This document shows positions 32,054 to 38,114 of a DNA stretch of 38,114 nt, one piece after another (position 1 is the stretch's first letter; every line of letters starts with the position of its first letter). Where the stretch lies: NCBI GenBank assembly GCA_012269595.1, contig JAAXJX010000039.1, positions 40,641-78,754 on the forward strand, written 5' to 3'. The translations under genes and the position numbers were made by a program. The DNA comes from Planctomycetia bacterium. Lineage in GTDB: Bacteria > Planctomycetota > UBA8108 > UBA1146. The notes beneath the pieces were generated by a model, which was given only the letters and a program-made list of their open reading frames with translations, did no database searches and had not been told where the DNA came from.

Positions 32054-35000
32054 GTGAATCGAGAGATGTTCGTGAACAAATTTCAATCTTCCATCCAATC
32101 GTTGATGGCGATCGTCGTTCTCACCCTCGTTGGCTGTAACAACGACCGTGTCTTGCCACCGCCAACCGAAGCCGAGTTCTCGACCGGTGCTTTCTCGGTA
32201 CCGTTCCCCTCGGATGTCTTCATGACCTACGCGGCGCTCAATGAGTTCGCTCTGATCGACGGTGGAGCTCCGGGAGCGGTAGGTTTCACCAACACGCCGA
32301 TCCTCCCCAGTGCGGATGATGCCAGCGACACCGGTGACCCTGCTGTCGCTCAGGGATTCCTCGACGGATTCTCGGTGACGAGTCCCATGCAGCTGGATTT
32401 CACCCACAATCTCGATCCGTCCTCCGTGGTGGGAGGACAGTCGGTGCGGGTCTTTGAAATTGCGATTTCACCGCCGGGTGCTTCGGCGGCGAATCCGGCG
32501 ATCGGGGCACCCATCGCCATGCCCGCCAGCATCATCCGTGAGCTGCAGGCCGATTCCGATTACACCGTGACGATGGCCCGCAGTGTGGGTTACCAGATGG
32601 TGGTGCGTCCGCGGGTGCCGTGGCCAGCCTCTGACAACACCAGTCTCGGCGGAGCCAGCCGGGGAATCATGGTCGTCGTCACCAATGACGTCCTCGATTT
32701 CCGCGGTAATCCGGTGATTCGCTCCGACCAATACGATCGCATGGCCAATGGCATTCCTTCTGCCACGGGTGTTGCCTCGATTGACGGCTTCGCCGACGCG
32801 GTCGGTGCCATGGTCGGCAACAGTCTGCAGCTGCTGATTGGTCAGGGCATCAACCCGGCGGACGTGGTGGTGACCAATACCTTCACCTGCCAGAGCGTCA
32901 ACGACGTCCTCGACACGGCAGTAGCTCTCACGGTGGCCCAGGCTCCTTTCGCCACGACTCAGGCAACGGTGCCGCCTCTGCCGGGAATGAGCACTGTCGG
33001 TGAATACCTCACGGCAGTGGGAGCAATCTCTGATCCGAGCGACCTGCCCTTCAACCCAACGCTGCAGCAGGCCACCATCACCCTGCCGACCTTCTATCCG
33101 GGGAATGAGAATCCCGCCAGCTGGGGTGCGGCAGTGACCGGTTACCTGACCACGGATGACAACAGTGTCGTCTATCAGAGTGCCTCCGAGGCACCCAATG
33201 CTGCGTACCCGACGCGCTACAATCCCGTTCCTTCGGTTCAGGGCAGCTCGGAAATCCCGGTGCTCATCTGTACTCCGGGAGGGGTGGCACCTCCGGGGGG
33301 TTGGCCGGTGATCATTTTCCAGCACGGGATTACCCGCAGTCGCTTCGACATGCTGGCGATGGCCCCGCTCTTCTGCAATTCCGGAAGCGGATTTGCCGTG
33401 GTTTCCATGGACGCTCCGCTTCACGGATCTGACGCCTCCAATCCGTATGCCGCTCAGGTGGGACTGACTCCCTCTGATCTGGGCATGCCCGGGATTGAGC
33501 GAACCTTTGGTATCGATCTGATCAACAACGCCTCTGGAGATCCGGGACCGGATGGGGAGCCAGATCCTTCGGGAACCTACTTCCTCAACTTCCCCAGTCT
33601 CATCAGCTCGCGCTCGGTCTGGACCCAGGCGGTCTGTGACCTGGCGGGCCTGACCGAAACCCTGCCGACCTGGGACTTCGACGGTGACAGCATTCCCGAT
33701 TTCTCCAACGAGATCTTCTATGTGGGTCAGTCCCTGGGTGGACTGATCGGCTCCACTTTCCTCAGTGCCATCGGCCCGGGAAAGATCGTGGGTGCAGAAC
33801 TGAACGTCGCCGGCGGGCACATCGCAAAGCTGCTGGAGAACTCTCCCAACTACAATCCGCGCCTTGTGGCTTTCTTTGACGGTGAAGGTCTGGTTCAGGG
33901 CAGCACTTCTACGGAGCAGGCACTGAACGTCATCTCTGCCATCGCCGATGGCATTGACCCGATCACCCATATCCGTCGGGCCGCTGCCAACACCAACATG
34001 CACATGAGTTTTGCCGTCGGCGGAAATGCCGCAGCCAACAAGCTGGGTTATTTCCCTCCCGATCTGGTGGTGCCGGTGGATTCACTGGGGACCGGTTTTT
34101 ACGCCGATTACATCGGCCTGCCGATCTCCGGAATTCCCACTTCCGGAAGCGATGATGATCGTCTCTACACCGGTCTGGTCGAACCCAGTTACCTCGGTGG
34201 AGGTTTGCCGATGGCACGGATGGCCTCGACCCCGAAAGGTACGGCCACCTACCCGGTGAGCAACTTGCGATTCCCCAATGCATTCCCGCCGGCCGTCTCG
34301 CTCTCTTACACCGAAGGCGATCACGGAGTTCTTGCAAACCCGCTGAGTGAGTCGGGGATTTCGATGCAGCTCTCCATCACCACCTTCTTCGCCAATGCGA
34401 CCGCAGGTTCCCCCAATGGTGGAACCAACATCAGCACCTCCATTCCCAATGGAGGTTTCCTGGGTGGAGCGGTTCCGGTGGTCGATTCCTCGGATGTTTC
34501 GATTCCCATCGAAGCCGGTGAAACACTGCTGGGCACGGTGACCATCTCCACGACGGGAATTGCGACAGATCCGGTTTCCGCCGTCTTCGACACCAACGGA
34601 GATGCGGGCTCACTGGCAGCGGCTGCAGCGGCTTACGGAGCTCATCACTTTAACTGGTTTCAGGTCGTGCACTCGGATGCACAGCCCCCGAATGCCCCCA
34701 GTGATGATCTGCTCGTGGTCGGCGCTGCCGTGTCCTCGCCGAGAATCAGTCCGCCTTCTGGCGGATCGGGACAGACGGCACCGAATGCCCAGGACGGGGT
34801 CTTCGCAGACGACAAGCCGCTGTTGTGGAATGAAATCCAGACACTGCCTGGCGATTTCAGTGCTGACCAGACAGTTGGAGGAGCCTTCTACTCGGTCAAG
34901 GAGTTTACCGACAATGACACTGCTCCGGCTCCCGCTGGTGTCGATCCGGCCGTGGGTGATCCATCCCAGCAGACCCAGCTCTTCTACGGAGTGGGCCCCT

Positions 35001-35230
35001 GGGTGGGAGACATCGGCGGTTCCGGTGAAGCCGTGGAAGTTCGCGTGTGGCTGGTCGCCGTTGACATCAATGGTGATCCGGTCCGTTACCTGCGCGGATT
35101 CTCCTACCAGCAGGGTGAAAATGCTCTCTCTGGATCTCCAGTGCAGGTGATTGCAGGAATCGCCGAGATGCCCGGCTCACCGGCAACTACCGGTGATTCG
35201 GAAGATCTGATTCTTCTGCCCGGCTTTTAA
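32054..35230 (+). CDS. Large lipoprotein, virulence-factor-lipase-like esterase
   Basis: 1058 aa. A hydrophobic segment ending in LTLVGC gives a lipobox, so the protein is probably outer-membrane anchored. Residues ~45-150 (FSVPFPSDVF, LDGFSVTSPMQLDF, LDPSSV) match the pattern of the bacterial virulence-factor lipase N-terminal domain. An alpha/beta-hydrolase domain follows: IIFQHGITRSR, MDAPLHGSD and the nucleophile elbow GQSLGG with Ser560; EGDHGVL near 755 may hold the catalytic His. Insertions around 490-540 carry Asp/Gly-rich, calcium-site-like sequence. The last 250 residues are beta-type and unassigned. GTG at 32054; an in-frame ATG at 32066 or GTG at 32072 is also possible. It forms a single-gene unit closed by a strong terminator. 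Substrate unknown, likely an ester lipid or polyester. Confidence 0.75.
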   Translation: MNREMFVNKFQSSIQSLMAIVVLTLVGCNNDRVLPPPTEAEFSTGAFSVPFPSDVFMTYAALNEFALIDGGAPGAVGFTNTPILPSADDASDTGDPAVAQGFLDGFSVTSPMQLDFTHNLDPSSVVGGQSVRVFEIAISPPGASAANPAIGAPIAMPASIIRELQADSDYTVTMARSVGYQMVVRPRVPWPASDNTSLGGASRGIMVVVTNDVLDFRGNPVIRSDQYDRMANGIPSATGVASIDGFADAVGAMVGNSLQLLIGQGINPADVVVTNTFTCQSVNDVLDTAVALTVAQAPFATTQATVPPLPGMSTVGEYLTAVGAISDPSDLPFNPTLQQATITLPTFYPGNENPASWGAAVTGYLTTDDNSVVYQSASEAPNAAYPTRYNPVPSVQGSSEIPVLICTPGGVAPPGGWPVIIFQHGITRSRFDMLAMAPLFCNSGSGFAVVSMDAPLHGSDASNPYAAQVGLTPSDLGMPGIERTFGIDLINNASGDPGPDGEPDPSGTYFLNFPSLISSRSVWTQAVCDLAGLTETLPTWDFDGDSIPDFSNEIFYVGQSLGGLIGSTFLSAIGPGKIVGAELNVAGGHIAKLLENSPNYNPRLVAFFDGEGLVQGSTSTEQALNVISAIADGIDPITHIRRAAANTNMHMSFAVGGNAAANKLGYFPPDLVVPVDSLGTGFYADYIGLPISGIPTSGSDDDRLYTGLVEPSYLGGGLPMARMASTPKGTATYPVSNLRFPNAFPPAVSLSYTEGDHGVLANPLSESGISMQLSITTFFANATAGSPNGGTNISTSIPNGGFLGGAVPVVDSSDVSIPIEAGETLLGTVTISTTGIATDPVSAVFDTNGDAGSLAAAAAAYGAHHFNWFQVVHSDAQPPNAPSDDLLVVGAAVSSPRISPPSGGSGQTAPNAQDGVFADDKPLLWNEIQTLPGDFSADQTVGGAFYSVKEFTDNDTAPAPAGVDPAVGDPSQQTQLFYGVGPWVGDIGGSGEAVEVRVWLVAVDINGDPVRYLRGFSYQQGENALSGSPVQVIAGIAEMPGSPATTGDSEDLILLPGF

Positions 35231-35250
35231 TCGACGCTTCTGAATTGGAG

Positions 35251-35288
35251 AGGGGAGTGTTCCATGTATGGAACACTCCCCTTTTTTT
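35251..35288 (+). terminator. Intrinsic terminator of the lipase-like gene
   Basis: GGGGAGTGTTCC (35252-35263) pairs perfectly with GGAACACTCCCC (35270-35281), with a 6-nt loop and an extra A-T pair at the base, followed by seven T. A strong Rho-independent terminator. Confidence 0.95.
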
Positions 35289-35322
35289 GGGTCTCACACG
35301 TTCTCATGACAGGACTCTCATC

Positions 35323-35841
35323 ATGAATACCGCCCCGGATGCTGAAGATCTGTTGGCTCTGCTGTCTGAAATCCGCGGCTGGTGTCAGGATCCCGTGATT
35401 TTTTCCGGGCGATCCGAAACGGTTTCCGACTGGTCGGTGGCGCAGCACTGCGAACACATTCTCAAGGCGGATCGATTGAATCTGCGCGCCATCGAAGTGT
35501 TGCTGGGTGGAGGCGGAGAAGAGATCGGCGAATCGGGACCCACCCATCCGGTCTTCGATCAGGGTGTGATTCCGAGGGGGGTGGCGAAGGCACCGGACTA
35601 CGTGATGCCGGCGGATAAACCCGAGCTCGAATCGGTGAGTCTTCTGGCAGACCGGGTTCTCTCAGGATGGACCGAAACACTGCCGCGCTGTCAGAGTGAC
35701 TCGGAAAACCCGATCCGCACAGGTCGCGGAATCGCCCACCATGCCATGGGGATCCTCGACATTCCTGACTGGATCCGTTTTGCAAACCTCCACACCCGTC
35801 ATCACGTCGACATCGCCCATGAGATTCTGGCCCAGAGATAG
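35323..35841 (+). CDS. DinB-like four-helix metalloprotein
   Basis: 172 aa. Helical, with the histidine pattern of DinB/DUF1569-type proteins: WSVAQHCEHIL in the second helix and FANLHTRHHVDIAHEI at the C-terminus, giving a likely His triad for a divalent metal. Family members include thiol transferases and many uncharacterised proteins. ATG at 35323 with AGGA upstream; the frame extends back into the preceding terminator, which is not coding. It is convergent with the M28 peptidase gene across 21 bp. Confidence 0.75.
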   Translation: MNTAPDAEDLLALLSEIRGWCQDPVIFSGRSETVSDWSVAQHCEHILKADRLNLRAIEVLLGGGGEEIGESGPTHPVFDQGVIPRGVAKAPDYVMPADKPELESVSLLADRVLSGWTETLPRCQSDSENPIRTGRGIAHHAMGILDIPDWIRFANLHTRHHVDIAHEILAQR

Positions 35842-35862
35842 AATCTTCTGCACTCAGGGCTT

Positions 35863-36858
35863 TTAAGGGACTGGCGAGTGGCCTGCCCAGTCGATGGCAC
35901 AGGCGGTCACAGCACGGATGATTCTTGCCATGAACTCAAAATCAAGAGTTTCGATGGTATCGCTGTCTTCATGGTAGTGGGGATTCCGGAAGTTCGCGGT
36001 ATCTGTCAGCATGATGGCGTCAAGACCTGCTTCCCAGTAGGGGGAGTGATCACTGCGTGCCGCATCGGCGAAGAAACCTGAAATCCGGTTGGCGCTGTAG
36101 TACTTCAGTTGCGGTTCATAGGCATCGATGTGGGCTTCGATCCGGTTCCCCAGCCAGCCGGATGAAAAGTTGCCTGCAACGAGGATGAAATCTCCGGTAT
36201 GGGGCAGGTCTGCCAGAAAGGGGATGCGTATCGGAGCACCCTGACTGCCATCCTGCGTATCGGTGTAGCCGATCATTTCAAAGTTGATCAGGCCGACGAA
36301 CTCCTCTTCTGGTTCGGCGAGAATCTGTTCGACATGATGACGGCTGCCCAACAGTCCGACTTCTTCACAGGCATACAGGCAAAAGCGAACAGTGCGCCCG
36401 GTTTCCAGAGTAGAAAAAACCCGGGCGGCCTCGAGGACGCCGATGACTCCGCTGCCATTGTCGTCTGCTCCCAGGTTTCCGACGCTGTCAAAGTGGGCTC
36501 CGATCTCGAGGATCTGATCCGGTTCAGAATGGCCGACCTTTTCCACGATGAGGTTGGCGTTGCCGGGATAACGAGGGAGATCCAGAGGTTCACGGATCAC
36601 CTGATACCCCCAGCCTTTGAGCTTGCGAGTCAGGAAGTCGATGGTGGCCGCTGTTTCTTCCGGTTTCCAACAGGCCCGCGAGCCCAACTCCAGAAACGAA
36701 GACAATTCCTGTTCACAGCGATCAGGCGTGATGGAGGAAATCGGCGCTGCGATCTGTGGCTGGCGTTGAACCGCTACACAGCCACTGCAAAGAAGGCTGG
36801 CGAAACAGAGCAGGATGAAAAGGTATCTGAGAAGAGGACGATCAGGCTGCAGGTTCAT
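35863..36858 (-). CDS. M28 family zinc aminopeptidase lipoprotein
   Basis: 331 aa. The signal segment ends in LLCSGC, with Cys27 as probable lipidation site (the -3 Cys is atypical). M28 ligands are visible: GAHFDS (His122), GADDNGSG (Asp132), CEEVG (Glu165-Glu166), the NFEMIGY position (Glu where many members have Asp) and HYHEDSDT near 300. It probably trims N-terminal residues from peptides in the periplasm or outside the cell. A glutaminyl-cyclase-like role cannot be excluded. The ATG overlaps the VOC gene stop as ATGA, so the two are coupled. Confidence 0.88.
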   Translation of the reverse strand: MNLQPDRPLLRYLFILLCFASLLCSGCVAVQRQPQIAAPISSITPDRCEQELSSFLELGSRACWKPEETAATIDFLTRKLKGWGYQVIREPLDLPRYPGNANLIVEKVGHSEPDQILEIGAHFDSVGNLGADDNGSGVIGVLEAARVFSTLETGRTVRFCLYACEEVGLLGSRHHVEQILAEPEEEFVGLINFEMIGYTDTQDGSQGAPIRIPFLADLPHTGDFILVAGNFSSGWLGNRIEAHIDAYEPQLKYYSANRISGFFADAARSDHSPYWEAGLDAIMLTDTANFRNPHYHEDSDTIETLDFEFMARIIRAVTACAIDWAGHSPVP

Positions 36859-37259
36859 GATGGGGATCCTTCCACGTTTTCAGCGGCAGGGGGTTGCCAC
36901 AATTCCACCCGGTGCCCCTCGGGGTCGGTGACCCAGCCGAAGGTGCCATACTCATTGGATTCGACCTTGTCGTCGACGTCGCAGCCCATTTCACGTAACT
37001 GGTCCACCATGGCCTGCACGTCTCGGACAACGAAGTTGACCATGACCTGGTTTTGGGAGTCTCCGAAGTACTCCGTGTTCTGGGGAAAGGCACTCCAGAT
37101 CCCCGGAACCGGATTCATGCCCTGCGGAATTCCGGGGAGGACTGCTCCATGCCACTCCGGCTCGATGGGCAGACCCAAATACTCCCGGTACCACTCTGAC
37201 AAAGCCTTGGGGTCTCTGGAACGAAGAAAGACGCCACCGATACCCAGTACTTTTTCCAT
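36855..37259 (-). CDS. VOC/glyoxalase superfamily protein
   Basis: 134 aa, one vicinal-oxygen-chelate unit made of two beta-alpha-beta-beta-beta modules: VLGIGGVFLRSRDPKALSEW at the start and YGTFGWVTDPEGHRVELWQP at the end, with the metal Glu in the latter. Such proteins include glyoxalase I, dioxygenases and antibiotic-binding proteins; the substrate is open. The ATG at 37259 has GAGGAG four bases upstream; a GTG at 37271 is less likely. It is the first gene of a two-gene unit with the M28 peptidase. Confidence 0.85.
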   Translation of the reverse strand: MEKVLGIGGVFLRSRDPKALSEWYREYLGLPIEPEWHGAVLPGIPQGMNPVPGIWSAFPQNTEYFGDSQNQVMVNFVVRDVQAMVDQLREMGCDVDDKVESNEYGTFGWVTDPEGHRVELWQPPAAENVEGSPS

Positions 37260-37354
37260 GGTTCTCCTCACGAGCAGTCGGGATCTTTTCCCCGATTCGA
37301 GTATGACACGAGGTTCATTCCTTGCTCAAGGTGACGCGCGATCAACTGCGACTT

Positions 37355-37543
37355 TCATCCCACATACTCATTCCCGGTCCCACTGACTCCAAAGAACAGT
37401 TTTTGATAGATGATTTGTGGTTCCTCGGCATTTATTGAGAGTACGCAATCCACCGTGGCGAGGAAGGCTGCGGGATTTTTGAGGAAGAAATCCAGGTGTT
37501 TCCCGGCCCGGGAGACGCCAACGATTTCCAGTGAATAGGTCAT
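37355..37543 (-). CDS. Possible small protein, unknown
   Basis: 62 residues starting MTYSLEIVGVSRAGKHLDFF and ending in GTGNEYVG, with a balanced composition and a possible AAAGG site 12 bases upstream. It fills much of the 309-bp gap between the VOC gene (start 37259) and the PKD lipoprotein (37581), where I see nothing else. It could be a genuine small gene, a decayed remnant, or chance. Confidence 0.3.
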   Translation of the reverse strand: MTYSLEIVGVSRAGKHLDFFLKNPAAFLATVDCVLSINAEEPQIIYQKLFFGVSGTGNEYVG

Positions 37544-37580
37544 TCCGATTGGAACCTTTCAACTGATGGGTGGGGACTCC

Positions 37581-38114
37581 ATGAACCATTTATTGATCCT
37601 TGGTGACGTATATCGCCAAATCCGCTCCAGTGCCTTCAAGTCGATGGCATTCCTTTCCATACTCCTGATTCTTGCCGGGTGCGGTGGAGGTGGAGGTGGT
37701 GAGAGTGTCGGACCTGAGCCGACTCTGGCCAGCTTCTCGTCCAGTGTGACGGAAGGTGATTACGATCTGACCGTCGAGTTCACCGACACTTCGACCGGTG
37801 AGGTGGATTCCTGGCTGTGGGATTTCGGCGATGGCAACGGATCGACCGAAGCCAACCCGATTCATACCTACACCGCTGAAGGCATCTACACGGTGACCTT
37901 GACCGTGACAGGTCCTTCAGGAGAAGACACAACGATATGCCAGGATTGCATTACGGTTACGACCCCTGCTCCGGTTGCAGCCTTTGATCTTGACCCCGAC
38001 AGCGGTACCTACGATCTGACCGTCAACTTTACGGACTTGAGTAGCGGACCCATCGACAGCTGGCTGTGGGATTTCGGGGATGGCAACACATCCACCGATC
38101 AGAATCCGACCCAT
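37581..38114 (+). CDS. PKD-domain lipoprotein, 3' end outside the window
   Basis: The frame from the ATG at 37581 stays open to the window edge (178 codons). A basic N-region and hydrophobic segment end in LILAGC, followed by a run of six Gly, so it is a lipoprotein with a flexible tether. Two PKD domains follow (about residues 50-125 and 130 onward), each with the hallmark SWLWDFGDGN and the preceding LTVEFTD or LTVNFTD strand; the first ends with NPIHTYTAEGIYTVTLTV. PKD units are surface beta-sandwich spacers in adhesins, proteases and glycan-binding proteins. GGGTGGGG lies upstream of the start. Any catalytic domain would be beyond the edge. Confidence 0.85.
   Translation, partial: MNHLLILGDVYRQIRSSAFKSMAFLSILLILAGCGGGGGGESVGPEPTLASFSSSVTEGDYDLTVEFTDTSTGEVDSWLWDFGDGNGSTEANPIHTYTAEGIYTVTLTVTGPSGEDTTICQDCITVTTPAPVAAFDLDPDSGTYDLTVNFTDLSSGPIDSWLWDFGDGNTSTDQNPTH

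Noticed and set aside
32468..34003. 511-codon minus-strand open frame inside the lipase-like gene
   Set aside because: Arg/Gly/His-rich translation typical of antisense GC-rich coding DNA; the plus-strand hydrolase motifs are clear.
1..38114. CRISPR array, defence island, prophage or insertion sequence
   Set aside because: No spaced palindromic repeats, transposase, integrase, nuclease-helicase or phage structural gene was found in any frame.

Overview
The window is about 38 kb of gene-dense bacterial chromosome with a moderately high GC content. It contains no rRNA, tRNA, insertion sequence, phage gene or CRISPR array that I can see. It reads as core genome with housekeeping genes (rpoD, ndk, miaB, ribD, serS, purA, uppS, cdsA, phoH, ybeY). 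Several predicted lipoproteins, a virulence-lipase-like esterase and a PKD-domain lipoprotein suggest a diderm envelope. GTG and TTG starts are frequent. Several conserved motifs deviate from the proteobacterial norm (CdsA, YbeY, PurA, a MIO-type lyase). My best guess is a Planctomycetota-like or neighbouring deep-branching lineage, at low confidence, because no rRNA or single decisive marker is present.

Layout. 1-174: end of a gene with an 18-nt repeat. 171-3174 (minus): ETF-ubiquinone oxidoreductase followed by a short LeuA-like carboxyltransferase. 3323-4891 (plus): histidine ammonia-lyase, convergent with a methyltransferase (4892-5593, minus). 5805-6317: FabZ-like hotdog protein, convergent with rpoD (6386-8071, minus). 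8299-9867 (minus): sigma-54 activator. 10076-12159: ndk and an NFACT/RqcH-type protein. 12273-13007: lipoprotein. 13280-15208: coiled-coil protein plus divergent actin-like protein. 15300-17347: membrane-anchored metallopeptidase overlapping a PLP aminotransferase. 17348-17711: a sigma-54 promoter and an intrinsic terminator about 100 nt apart with no gene between them. 17712-19694: phasin-like protein and UbiB kinase. 19811-24264: miaB, ribD and a large secreted-type protein. 24367-31793: a long co-directional run serS-purA-uppS-cdsA-phoH-7TM-HD-ybeY with stop/start overlaps. 32054-35230: lipase-like lipoprotein. 35323-37259: DinB-like protein, M28 peptidase and VOC protein. 37581-end: PKD-domain lipoprotein, cut by the window edge.

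The main run joins tRNA charging (serS), AMP synthesis (purA), undecaprenyl-PP and CDP-diacylglycerol synthesis (uppS, cdsA) and the phoH-HD-ybeY RNA/second-messenger block. Many genes end in strong hairpin terminators, so transcription units are easy to delimit.

The most interesting items are: (1) a candidate sigma-54-dependent structured small RNA at 17507-17604, with a sigma-54 activator encoded in the same window; (2) the two-gene coiled-coil/actin-like operon at 13280-15208, whose actin-fold protein has lost the usual phosphate-2 acidic residues; (3) a histidine ammonia-lyase with Ala-Cys-Gly in place of the MIO-forming Ala-Ser-Gly; (4) a 7TM-HD c-di-AMP phosphodiesterase homologue without its extracellular domain. 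All functions are inferred from sequence reading only; no database search was possible.
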